The notes below the pieces were generated by a model that made no database searches, had not been told where the DNA came from, and saw only the letters and a program-made list of their open reading frames with translations. Below, piece by piece: positions 26,223-36,550 of a stretch of 64,000 nucleotides of DNA; position 1 is the stretch's first letter, and every line of letters begins with the position of its first letter. Position numbers and translations under genes: made by a program. The stretch comes from Antilocapra americana (lineage: Eukaryota > Chordata > Mammalia > Artiodactyla > Antilocapridae): NCBI GenBank assembly GCA_007570785.1, contig ML664161.1, positions 13,121,555 to 13,185,554 of the forward strand. Direction: 5' to 3'.

Positions 26223-27130
26223 TACATTCATTTTTTTAAATTTAATTTTATTGTTAAAAGAACACTTAACATGAGACCTATCCTCTTCATAAAATTACAA
26301 TATTCTATTGTTATAGAAACAGTATTGTATAGCAGATACCTAGACAACTAGATTTTATTTATCTTGAGTAATTGAGACTTATGCTCCTTGATCAGCAACT
26401 CCCCATTTCACCATCCTCTCCATTTCAACTCCCCAATTCACCATCCTCCCAGTGCCTGGCAGCCAGTATTCTACCTTCTGATTCTATGAAACTGACTGTT
26501 TTAGCTACTTCATATATGTACATGTGATATTCACCCTCCTTATGCTTATTTCACTTAGCATAATGGCTTCAAAGCCATGTTGTCACATATCGCAAAATTT
26601 CCTCCTTTTTCAAGACTTAATAATATTCCACTGAATATAAGCTATATTTTCTTTATCCACTTACCCAAAGGATCCTTAGGCTGTTTCCATAACTTGGCTG
26701 TTATGAATAATGCTGCAGTGAACACCGGAGTGTCAACATTTCTTTGAGATCCTTATTTCAATTATTTTGGATAAATTCTTAGAAGTAGGATTGCTGGATT
26801 ATATGATAGTTCTCTTTTTATTTTTGAAGCATCTCTATACTGTGTGTTTTATAGTGACTTTACCATTTTGCAGTCCCACTGACAATGTATGAGTGCTTCA
26901 ATTTCTCTACATTCTTGCCAGCAGTACTGTCTTTGTCATTTCAATAGCAGACATCCTAACAGGTGTGATGTGATATCTCATAGTTTTGATTTACATTTCA
27001 CTGAAGATTAGGGATGTTAATGCCTGTCGATCATTTGTATATCTTCTTTGAAGAAATGCCTGTTTAATCTTTAGATCATTTTTTTCACTTTCGATTTATA
27101 GAAATTCCTTACATTTGAAAAAAAACCTTG
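26223..27130 (-). mobile_element. Old L1 (L1M) 3' end
   Basis: Reversed L1 text in order: 'cacttaacatgagacctatc', 'tcacttagcataatggcttc', 'caagacttaataatattcca', 'atgaataatgctgcagtgaa', 'tgacaatgtatgagtgcttc' and 'gatatctcatagttttgatt'. It is highly diverged with no open frame. Confidence 0.85.
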
Positions 27131-27914
27131 TTTTTGTTGGTTTACCAGTTTAATTAGAAGCTCTACTGTTTTATTTTATCCTTAGTTGATGGAAGAAAAT
27201 AACATTTTCAAGCTATTTACATGAATGAATTCAAAGATGTGAATAAAATTGTCTAGAAAACTGATATTCAGAAAATAGTTTTTAAAATGACTATGACAGA
27301 AATTACTTTTTTGTAATTAGTGTTCATTGACTGTTATTCATTCTTTTCTTTATGCTTTTTTCCCAACTTTGAGAAATAATTAACATATATAACACTTTGA
27401 AAGTTTGTGAGAACCACACATTGACTTGATAGACTTTATATCAACTCACTTCTCCAAAAAAATTACATTAGTGTCTGTTTCCACAAACTGAAAGAAATCC
27501 AAGGTGAACAACAAAAATAGCACTCAACACTTGTTTAGCAGTGAATCATTATAGAGGCCGCACCCATCCAAGCAGTGAGTGGCACCACCAAGCTCCTTCC
27601 CTGGGAACTAGACTCTGTATCTCAATATCAAGTAACCATAGCTTCGATGTGTATGTGTGAGCATCTGTGGTTTAGCTCCAGTTATTTTGTGCAACCATTA
27701 TCAAGATGTATTCTAAGATTATTATTTCAATGGTAGGTTATTGCCCTCTTGATTTCCTCTCCCGTCACTCCCTCTTCTCTCCTTATGGGCAAGTGTAGGA
27801 GCAAGCTTATTACTGGGTAAATAATAGACAACTGTGGCTTTGGGAAATGCCTTTCACAGGCAAACCACCCATTTCAGCTGGCTTATTTCCAGGAAACATG
27901 GAGTTAAGCCCTTA
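27131..27914. other. Unassigned DNA, part possibly an old repeat
   Basis: 27131-27520 shows nothing recognisable. 27540-27900 is less AT-rich ('atagaggccgcacccatcca', 'ggcaaaccacccatttcagc') and could be an old repeat or a conserved element. I cannot assign it. Confidence 0.35.
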
Positions 27915-28617
27915 TAAAAAATCAGTTTTATTTCTATATATTAATAGTAAACTATGTGAAATTAGAGAGAATAATCCCATTTAAAATAGCACAAATAAAG
28001 AACACATACTTAGAAACAAATTAAGAAAAAGACTTGGATACTGAAAACTAAAAATATGCATGGATTGAAGGACTTAATAGTGTTAAAATATCCATACTGC
28101 TCAAAACAATACATGGATTCAATGCAATCCACAGCAAAGTTCCAATGGAATTTTTTAGAAATAGAAAAGGCGGTGTTAAAATTCACATGGAGCTGCAAAA
28201 GACCCAAAGTAAACTAATCAGTCTTGAGAAAGAACAAAGCTAAATGCATTACACATTTTCACTTCAAAAGTAATCACAAAGCAAAACTAAATAAAAGTAT
28301 AAACTGGCAGTAAGACAGGCATATAGACTAATACACCAATGTAACAGAAAAAGAGCCCAGAAATTATTCCAAAGATACATGGTCACTGATTTTCAACAAG
28401 AATGTCAATAACACAGAGTAGGGAAAGAAGAGTCTATTCAACAATTGAGGTTGAAAAAACTGAATATCTGCATGCAGAAAGATGAAATTGGAACATCATT
28501 TTATATAATACCCAAACTTTGACAGAAAATACATTAAAAACTTAAATATTAAACATGGAATTTAAAACTCCTAGAAGAAAACAGGGGAGGGGAAAGCTTC
28601 ATAACTTTGGTCTTTAG
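27915..28617 (+). mobile_element. L1 ORF2 fragment, decayed
   Basis: Plus-strand L1 ORF2 text: 'aatagcacaaataaagaaca', 'acttagaaacaaattaagaa', 'attcaatgcaatccacagca', 'attcacatggagctgcaaaa', 'gacaggcatatagactaata' and 'tggtcactgattttcaacaa'. Stops and indels are frequent. It ends where the near full-length BovB begins. Confidence 0.88.
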
Positions 28618-29252
28618 TATAGTTCAGTCGATCAGTTGTCCCCTACTCTTTACAGCCCCATGAACTGTAGCACACCAGGCCTCCATGTGTATCACCAACT
28701 CCCAGAGTTTACCCAAACTCATGTTATTGAGTCGGTGATGCCATCCAACCATCTCATCCACTGTCATCCCTTTCTTCTCCTGTCTTCAATGGGTCTCTTC
28801 CAATGAGTCAGCTCTTCACATCAAGTGGCCAAAGTATTGAAGTTACAGCTTCAACAAATGTCTTTCCAATGAACACTCAAGACTGATCTCCTTTAGGAAG
28901 GACTGGTTGGATCTCCTTGCAGTCCAAGGGACTCTCAAGAGTCTTTTCCAACACTACAGTTCAAAAGCATCCAAACTTTGGCACTCAGTTTCTTTATAGT
29001 CCAACACTCACATCCATACATGACTACTGGAAAAGCCACAGCCTTGACTAGATGGACCTCTGTTAGCAAAGTAATGTCTCTACTTTGTAATATGCTGTCT
29101 AAGTTGATCATAACTTTCCTGTCAAGGAGTAAGTGTCTTTTAATTTCATGGCTGCAGTCACCATATGCAGTGATTTTGCAGTCCAAAAAAATAAAGTCTG
29201 CATTGTTTCCCCATGTATTTGCCTTGAAGTGATGGTACAGGATGCTATGATC

Positions 29253-29636
29253 TTAGTTTTCTGAATGTTGAGCTTGGCTTAAAACGTTTTCACTCTCCTC
29301 TTTCATGAGGCTCATTAGTTCTTCTTCACTTTTTGCCATAAGGAAGATGTCATCTGCATATCTGAGGTTATTGATATCTCTCCTGGCAATCTTGATTCTA
29401 GTTTGTGCTTCATCCAGCCCAGCATTCCTCATGATGTACTCTGCACATAAGTTAAATAAGCAGGGTGACAATATACAGCCTCGACATACTCCTTTCCCTA
29501 TTTGGAACCAGTCTGTTTTTCCATGTACAATTCTAACTATTGCTTCCTGACCTGCATACAGATTTCTCAAAAGGCAGGTCAGGTGGTCTGGTATTCTCAT
29601 CTCTTGAAGAATATTTCCCAGTTTATTGTGATCCAT
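29253..29636 (-). pseudogene. BovB reverse transcriptase fragment with intact YADD
   Basis: A 127-codon frame begins 'MDHNKLGNILQEMRIPDHL'. It holds 'TDWFQIGKG', 'LFNLCAEYIMRNAGLDEAQ' and 'NNLRYADDIFLM', covering the palm motif of the RTE-clade reverse transcriptase that copies BovB RNA at the nicked target. After 'EEESMSL'-type sequence the frame shifts and ends in non-BovB residues. It is a fragment of a dead element, flanked by BovB in other frames. Confidence 0.85.
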
Positions 29637-29749
29637 ATAGTAAAAGGCTTTGGCATAGTCAATAAAGCAGAAATAGATGTTTTTCTGGAACTCTCTTGCT
29701 TTTTTGATGAACCAGCAGATGTTGGCAAACTGATCTCTGGTTCCTCTGC

Positions 29750-29808
29750 CTTTTTTTTAAAATTAATTTATTATTATTGTTTTTGCCATACAATGCCATG
29801 ATATAAAA
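29750..29808 (-). mobile_element. Ultrashort L1 3' tail inserted in BovB
   Basis: BovB text is broken between 'ggttcctctgcctttt' and 'ccagcttgaacatctgg'. The intervening 'tttttgccatacaatgccat' is the reverse complement of the ruminant L1 terminus seen forward at 40560-40590 and 44285-44312, with the T-run at 29752-29759 as its poly-A tail. Only about 50 bp of L1 are present. Confidence 0.8.
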
Positions 29809-30863
29809 CCAGCTTGAACATCTGGAAATTCACAGTTCACATAATATTAAAGCCTGGCCTAGAGAATTTTGAGCCTTACTTTCCTAGCATGTGAGATGAG
29901 TGCAATTCTGAGGTAGTTTGAGTATTCATTGGTATTGCCTTTCTTGAGGATTAGAATTGAAACTGAACTTTTCTAGTCCAGTGGACACTGTTGAGGTTTT
30001 CCAAATGTGCTAGCATATTGAGTGCAGCACTTTCTGAGCATCATCCTTTAGGATTTGAAATAGCTCAACTGGAATTCCATCACCTCCACTAGCTTTGTTC
30101 ATAGTGATGCTTCCTAAGGCCCATTTGACTTCACATACCAGAATGTCTGGCTCTAGATGAGTGATCACACCATTGTGGTTGTCTGAGTCATGAAGTTCTT
30201 TTCCTATAGTTCTCCTGTGTATTCTTCCCACCTCTTCTTAATATCTTCTGCTTCTGTTATGTCCATACCATTTCTGTCCTTTATTCAGCCCATCGTTGCA
30301 TGAAATATTCCTTGGTATCTCTAATTTTCTTAGAAGAGATCTCTTGTCTTTACCATTCTATTGTTTTCCTCTGTTTCGTTGATTTGATCACTGAGGAAGG
30401 CTTTCTTATCTCTCCTTGTTGTTCTCTGGAATTCTCCATTCAAATGGGTATATCCTTCCTTTTCTCATTTGCTTTACACTCTGCTTCTTTTTCACTTGTA
30501 AGGTCTCCTCAGACAACCATTTTGCTTTTTTGCATTTTTTTTCCCTTGGGAATGGTCTTGATCCCTCTCTCCTGTACAAAGTCATGAACCTCCATCCATA
30601 GTTCATCAGGCAGTCTGTCTATCAGATCTAGTCCCTTACATCTATTTCTCACTTCCACTGTATAATCATAAGGGATTTTATTTAGGTCATACCTGAATGG
30701 TCTAGTGGTTTTCCCTATTTACTTCAATTTAAGTCTGAATTTGACAATAAAGTGTTCATAATCTGAGCCACAGTCAGCTCTGGTCTTGTTTTTGCTGAAT
30801 CTATGGAGCTTCTCCATTTTTGGCTTCAAGAATATAATCAATCTGATTTCGGTATTGACCATC

Positions 30864-31202
30864 TCATGATGTCCATGCGTAGAGCCTTCTCTTGTGTTGT
30901 TGGAAGAACATGTTTGCTATGCCCAGTGCATTCTTTTGACAAAACTCTGTTAGCCTTTGCTCTGCTTCATTTTGTACCCCAAGGCCAAATTTGCCTGTTA
31001 ATTCAGGTGTTTCTTGACTTCCTACTTTTGCATTCCAGTACCCTGTAAGAAAAAGGACATCTTTCTTGAGTGTTAGTTCTAAAAGGTCCTGTAGGTCTTC
31101 ATAGAACCACTTAACTTCAGCTGATTCAGCATTATCGGTCAGGGCATAGACTTGGATTACCATGATATTGAATGGTTTGCCTTGGAAATGAACAGAGATC
31201 AT
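30864..31202 (-). pseudogene. BovB AP-like endonuclease fragment, catalytic Asp lost
   Basis: A 112-codon frame contains 'MISVHFQGKPFNIMVIQVYA', 'WFYEDLQDLLELTLKKDV', 'TGYWNAKVGSQ' and 'GLGVQNEAEQRLTEFCQ'. This is the APE-type endonuclease that nicks target DNA for BovB. The related copy at 49849-50115 has GDWNAKVG at the same place, so Y55 here (bases 31038-31040) is a D-to-Y change in a motif that binds metal or substrate. Nicking activity is not expected. Confidence 0.85.
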
Positions 31203-32029
31203 TCCGTCATTTTTGAGATTGCATCCAAATACTGCATTTCCGACTTTTTTGTTGACTAATATGGCTACTCTGTTTCTTCTAAGGGATTCTTGCCCACACT
31301 AGTAGATATAATGGTCATGTGAGTTAAATTCACCTACGCCGGTCCATTTTAGTTCACTGATTCCTAATCATTGATGTTCACTCTCGCCATCTCCTGTTTG
31401 ATCACTTCCAATCTGCCTTGATTCATGGACCTAATATTCCAGGTGTCTATGTAATATTCTTCTTTATAGCATCAGACTTTACTTCCATCACCAGTCACAT
31501 CCACAACTGGGTGTTGTTTTTGCTTCAGCTCCATCTCTTCATTCTTTCTGGGGTTATTTCTTCACTGATCCCCAGTAGCATATTGGGCACCTACTGACCT
31601 GGGGAGTTCATCCTTCAGTGTCTTAACGTTTTGCCTTTTCATATTGTTCATGGGTTCTCAAGGCAAGAATACTGAAATGCTTTGCTGTTCCCTTCTCCAG
31701 TGGACCACGTTTTGTCAGAACTCTCCACCATCACCCGTCCGTCTTGGGTGGTTCTATATGGCTTGGCTCATAGTTTCATTGACTTAGACATGGCTGTGGT
31801 CCATGTCATTAGATTGGTTAGTTTTCTGTGATTGTGGTTTTCAGTCTTTCTGCCCTCTGATGGAGAAAGATAAGAGCCTTATGGAAGTTTCCTGATGGGA
31901 GAGACTGACTGAGGGGGAAACTGAGTCTTGTTCTGATGGGCGGGGCCATGCTCAGTAAATCTTTAATCCAATATTCTTTTCATGGGTGGAGCTGTGTTCC
32001 CTCCCTGCTATTTACCTGGGGCCAAACTA

Positions 32030-32440
32030 TGGTAGAGGTAATGAAGATAATGGTTACCTCTTCCGAAAGATCCCATGTATATACTGCTACACTCAGTGCC
32101 CCCAACCCTGCAGCAGGCTACCACCATCTCACGCCTCTGCTGGAGACTCCTAGATACTCACAGGCAAGTGCTCCTTTCTCCTGGGTCCTGGTGCACAAGG
32201 TTCTGTTTGTGCCCTCCAAGCGTCTATTTCCCAAGCCTGTGTAAGTTCTGGCAGCTCTCTCATGAGGTTAATGGTGACCTCTACCAAGAGGGGTTATGCC
32301 ATACCCAAGTCTGCTGTACCCAGAGCCCCTGTCCCTGTGGCAGTCCACTGCTGACCCATACCTCCTCAGGAGACACTCAAACACAGTTCTGTCTCTGTCC
32401 ATGTGGGGTCCCTGGGTCCTACTGTGCACAAGGTTTGTCT
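32030..32440 (-). repeat. Two similar ~180-bp units in the BovB 5' region
   Basis: On the plus strand both units run from 'taatg(aagataatggt)acctct' through a 'cagtgcccccaaccctg'- or 'cagagcccctgtccctg'-type block and 'ggagactc' or 'ggagacactc' to 'cctgggtcctg.tg.acaagg'. They lie at about 32037-32212 and 32268-32435. The other long BovB (47552-51376) has one such unit and stops at the start of the next. Confidence 0.6.
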
Positions 32441-32584
32441 GATGAGGGTTAATTCTTTGAGGAATTGAACAGTTTCAACAAAGTTTTATTAAAGTAAAAA
32501 TTTAAATCTAATAGAGGAGAACAAGCCATGTCAGGTTGGAAAGTCCTCATTTATATAAGGGTCAGAATTCACCTCTTCGCCTTC

Positions 32585-32815
32585 TAGTTCAGTTTAGTCA
32601 CTCAGTCGTGTCCGACTCTTTGTGACCCCATGAATCGCAGCACACCAGCCCCCCCCCATCCATCACCAACTCCTGGAGTTTACCCAAACTCATGTCCATT
32701 GAGTCAGTGATGCCCTCCAACCATCTCATCCTCTGTTGTCCCCTTCTCCTCCTGCCCTCAATCTTTCCCAGCATCAGGGTCCTTTCAAATGAATCAGCTT
32801 CTGTGTCCAATACAT
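32585..32815 (-). mobile_element. BovB 3' UTR fragment
   Basis: 'agttcagtttagtcactcag', 'cgtgtccgactctttgtgac', 'caactcctggagtttaccca' and 'caatctttcccagcatcagg' match the reversed BovB end. A C-run (32650-32657) interrupts it. The 70-codon reverse frame across it is non-coding UTR. Confidence 0.9.
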
Positions 32816-33214
32816 ATCCGACTGACCTCTGAAGAGCAACACTAAACTAGGCTAAAGAGAAAAGCCACTGAAATTCATAAGTTAAGGATGTAAAACCTGA
32901 AAAATTCAAAGATACTGAGATTTGATTATTCTTTTTGGAAGGGATGACCTATTATAGTATAACAGAAGAAATAAAAATGAGGAGCAGGAGCCTAAAGGAA
33001 GAAATCACAGAAAGAAAGGGAAGAGAAAAGAATAGTAACTAAGGAAGCTGTATGGATGAGACACCAGGGGTGAGGGTGACTCTGTGACACTTCCTTCACC
33101 AGGCTAGGCTAGGGACCTTATTCCTTATGCAGTAGGAGAGAGTAAAGCAGTTTATGGCACATCAAATCTCTAGTCCCAGCTCAGTACAGTATCAGTACTT
33201 TAAAACTTCTTTTA
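32816..33214. other. Unassigned DNA
   Basis: A-rich in parts; nothing recognised. Confidence 0.4.
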
Positions 33215-33304
33215 TTGGGCTGGTCAAAAGGTTCATTCAGTTTTTTTTTTTTTTTCTGGAAGATATTAAGATAAAAAACCCAAATGAACCTCTGGCCAAC
33301 TCAA
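33215..33304. mobile_element. Mariner-type MITE with TA target duplication
   Basis: The 90-bp element starts 'ttgggctggtcaaaaggttc' and ends 'gaacctctggccaactcaa'. The ends are imperfect inverted repeats of about 32 bp and are flanked by TA at 33213-33214 and 33305-33306, the Tc1/mariner target. A run of 15 or more T follows the left arm. The ends resemble the bovid mariner family. No transposase fits in 90 bp. Confidence 0.8.
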
Positions 33305-33569
33305 TACAAAGAGCGCTTAAGCATTGCCTATGTACACTAGATAAAGTCTCATGTATAATAGAGAAATAATAGAAGATGTGGAAAAGGATATCACATTCTT
33401 CCCTCACCACTGATGGCCAGCTGCTACCCTGTAGTCTACTGGAAGAAAAAGCATATAGCAATCAATGACAAGAAAGATGGGGAAAAAGCAATAGTGGTGC
33501 CATTTGCCTCTTACCTAAAGGTTATTCACATACCCAGTGTGACAACAAAAGCCTTTGCTAAATGAAACT

Positions 33570-34300
33570 ATCATACTAGCTCCATAGGAATTTAGCAAAT
33601 GATAAACATGTTATTACAACCAATAAAGGAGAGTAAATTACCCAATAAACAAACTAAATCTTGTTGAAACAGGGGGAAAGAGATCTACTGCACACCCAGT
33701 ACATTCAAATATATTCCAAGTGCTTAAAGAATTAAATATATGAAAGCCTATAAAAGAATAAAAACAAGTTATGCAGTTATATATACAGTTGGGGTATGGA
33801 AATTTCTTTATGAGGATGAAACTATAACCAGATGCAATAAATAAATGAGTTATATAGAGTTGGCTTGGAGAAGGAAATGGCAACCCACTTCAGTATTCTT
33901 GCCTGGAGAATCTCATGGACTGAGGAGGCTGCTGGGTTATATTCATGGGGTCACAAGTGTAGAACATGACTTAGTGACTAACCCACCACCACAGAGTCAG
34001 CTACTTCAGATCTTAAGATGTTTTAAGTGAAATATATGCAAGTAAAAAGGGACATGATAAAAAATGAATAGAGGACAGATCAATATCTATCATGAAAACA
34101 AGTCATAAGAATAGGGAAAATCATGAACAAGAAAATTAAATATATATATAATCATGCCAGTCACATATGAAAAAGGAAAAAGAAACACTCACAATAGTTA
34201 CATAAATGCAAACTAAAGCAATAATGATATGTGGTTTGACCTTTCAAATTGGGCAAAATTTTCACTAAAGGCAAGAGTAAAACAGAAACTGCAACAAGGT
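33570..34300 (+). mobile_element. Old L1 (L1M) ORF2 remnant, split by a SINE
   Basis: 'gaggatgaaactataaccag' before the SINE and 'cagtcacatatgaaaaagga', 'gttacataaatgcaaactaa', 'gacctttcaaattgggcaaa' after it follow the 3' part of an old L1 ORF2, with many indels. Confidence 0.6.
33867..33992 (+). mobile_element. Bov-A type SINE fragment
   Basis: 'ggagaaggaaatggcaaccc', 'cagtattcttgcctggagaa' and 'catggggtcacaagtgtag' form the 3' body of a Bov-tA without its head. It interrupts the L1M. Confidence 0.85.
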
Positions 34301-34364
34301 AATAATATGGGTTTTTAATATTCTGTGCTGAAACGCAATAGGAGTTGACAATATGTATCTATAT

Positions 34365-34540
34365 TAGCCCTCACCACAATGCTCTGGACAAGGTAGGACA
34401 GTATTCCCAATTTTATAAATAAGAAAATTTAAACTCAGAGACCTTGTAAGTTGTGTAGCTTCATATACCTAGGTAAGTAAGAACACAAGTTTATAATCCA
34501 TAGATCTCACAGTCCCTGCTCTTTCTAAGATGCTACAATA
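34365..34540 (-). repeat. MIR remnant
   Basis: 'ttcccaattttataaataag', 'aaaatttaaactcagagacc' and 'gttgtgtagcttcatatacc' follow the reversed MIR core. Confidence 0.65.
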
Positions 34541-35633
34541 TATTCCTACAGGACATGAGAAGTACTATTAAAGGTATTTGATCTAGGAAGTAACATGATA
34601 AAATCAATAATTAGGAACATTTTACTGAGCAGTATTATGTAATAAGGGTTCATGTATATTATTTTAAAATCTGTTCATCAGTATTAAACAATTACATGAC
34701 ACCATTTTGCATGTTGATTCTCACATTTGTAATCTCTGCTAAACCTGAAGCATAAAGGTAGCATTTACAGTGATGGTGTCAATATGTATGCCTGCATGTC
34801 TTAATTTTTCAGTAGCAATGCTATCCCAAAGTAACCACATCTCTTTCCATTTCACTGTGCAACATTTGAACAGGAAACCTAGAATGACAGTAGTTGAGAA
34901 ATCAGTATGCGCCAAACACAGCATGGATTTAAACCACCAGCCTCATGGGAATAAAACTGTCCCTTCTCACTGTGCCCTAAGCAAGGATTTCTATCACCCA
35001 TCAAAGGCTGAGACTGAGGTCAAACATCAGCATGCAGGGAACTGGGAAAGCTACATTTAATGTTTCCCATGAACACTGTAAGACAGTAAAAGCAAGTGCC
35101 TGTTTCTTCAGAATAGCTTAAACCCTAGAAACATCTGGCTCCACATTATAAAAGGCACAACTGGTTTTATTTATTTGTTTTTGTACTTGCTTTTCAATTA
35201 CAAAAAAAAAAAAACACCCCTAGATTGAGACAGCAAAATAGTTCCTAGATACCGTTTTGGAAATATACAATTGTAATGCACTGTTTTCATGGTAATACAA
35301 TAATTTGGCTATGCTTGAAAATGTTAAGTATTGGGTTTGGACCCATTTATTCTTTAATATTCAAAAAAATGGTATAGAAGTTTAAATGCTGAGTAATATT
35401 AAAAGCAAATCAATGTTATTCATGCATGGTGTGCAGGAGAATTTTTAGTAATTCTTACCTTTTCAGATCATTAATCTTAATCGTTATATTACAGAGACTT
35501 TAAACCACCCTCAAAATGACTAATACAGCAATTCTTATAAGTCTGAAAATTGGGTAGCAAACATATTCCAGAGGCAAGTCTCAGAGGGCAAATGCTCCTC
35601 TAATTTAGACTTCTAGGTTCTTGACTGATAACT
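34541..35633. other. Unassigned DNA
   Basis: No repeat family recognised. The frames at 34739-34924 (reverse) and 34770-35060 (forward) overlap each other and show no domain. A short A-run lies near 35200. Confidence 0.45.
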
Positions 35634-35700
35634 CAGGTGCCACACTGGTAAAAAATCCACGTGCTGAAGCAGAAAACACAAGAGATGTGGGTTTGATGCT
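35634..35700 (+). mobile_element. tRNA-Glu SINE head fragment
   Basis: 'actcaggtgccacactggta' followed by 'cacaagagatgtgggtttga' is the head of a Bov-tA/Bov-A2-type SINE; the body is missing. Confidence 0.65.
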
Positions 35701-35757
35701 TAACATTTTAATAGAGTTTCAAAATTTTCCACAAACTCATCTTATTCCTTCAGAGTT

Positions 35758-35912
35758 AGGGGATGACAGAGGATTAGATTGTTGGATGGCATCATTGACT
35801 CAATGGACGTGAGTTTGAGCAAACTCTAGGAGATAGCGAAGAATAGGGAAGCCTGGCATGTTTCAGTCAATGGGGTCACAAAGAGTTGGACACAACTTAG
35901 GAACTGAACACC
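35758..35912 (+). mobile_element. BovB 3' end, 5'-truncated
   Basis: 'ggggatgacagaggattaga', 'ggatggcatcattgactcaa', 'aatagggaagcctggcatgt' and 'tcacaaagagttggacacaa' are the BovB 3' UTR end. Confidence 0.88.
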
Positions 35913-36403
35913 AGCAATAACATTCCTTCAGTAGAAGCAATTCCCAGTGTAGCATTTTTTCAGCAATAAGCTTTACATCAGAAAAAAAATCTAATTCCCT
36001 GTATAAAGAAATAAAGAACACTTTCTACAGTATGGTATAGACTTTTTTTTTTTTTTTAGCATATCTGATTTTTCTAGGACTTCAGGGAGATTCATTTCAT
36101 CACTTCTCCTGAAGTCTACAGAGTTTTTTTCTGTACAAATCATATATTCATCTTGCATTATATAGTCATTTAAAATTATACACTTCTTCATGCTAACATA
36201 CTGATCACTGTTGATATTATCATAACATTTTAAGAAAAAGGTTTTTTTGAAGGCAAAGAGTAATGAGAAAGGTGGCCAGAAAGAAGGTGGTACTAGCATC
36301 TATTCTCAACATTTTCTTAGGTTTTATTGGGGTTTTTTTTTTAACCTCTTTTCTTTAGCATTTGCATGCCATGTACTTCACAAAAAATATTCATTTTGGC
36401 AGG
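35913..36403. other. Unassigned DNA
   Basis: Contains T-runs at 36043-36058 and around 36331-36342. The 102-codon reverse frame at 35991-36299 uses one of these runs and shows no domain. Confidence 0.4.
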
Positions 36404-36526
36404 TATGAGCAATTTTGGCCCACATCAATAGTTTGGCCTCCAGAACAACTGTGTATGGGGTAACTGAACAATGAGTGGCCAATACAAACCTTTATGGGCT
36501 TGACAACTAAAAAAAAAAAAAAAAAA
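36404..36526 (+). other. A-tailed segment of unknown origin
   Basis: A complex sequence of about 105 bp ('gagcaattttggcccacatc', 'tatggggtaactgaacaatg') ends in an 18-base A tract (36509-36526). It looks like the 3' end of a retroposed RNA, but I cannot identify the source and see no clear target duplication. Confidence 0.3.
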
Positions 36527-36528
36527 GC

Positions 36529-36550
36529 AGCACCTGAAATTCAAGGTGCT
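36529..36550. repeat. Short inverted repeat
   Basis: 'agcacct' (36529-36535) and 'aggtgct' (36544-36550) are perfect inverted arms around 8 bp; it follows the A tract directly. Confidence 0.5.

Larger units (their letters stand above)
28618..32450 (-). mobile_element. BovB LINE, near full length (3.8 kb)
   Basis: On the reverse strand this copy runs from a 5' region (32450 to about 31210), through the endonuclease (about 31200-30860) and reverse transcriptase (about 30230-28935), to the 3' UTR and end at 28618. Frames with clear BovB text are 30864-31202, 30010-30231, 29253-29636 and 28935-29186. They lie in different frames, so the ORF is broken. The RT YADD motif is intact (residues 93-96 of the 29253-29636 frame; bases 29349-29360). 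The endonuclease 'GDWNAKVG' block reads 'GYWNAKVG', so its acidic residue is lost. An L1 tail sits inside at about 29750-29808. Confidence 0.93.

Noticed and set aside
28618..32450. An intact, mobile BovB
   Set aside because: Frames are broken and the endonuclease motif is changed to GYWN; only the RT palm motif remains intact.
32075..32452. 125-codon forward ORF
   Set aside because: It is antisense to the BovB 5' region; the same text occurs in the other long BovB with a different frame.
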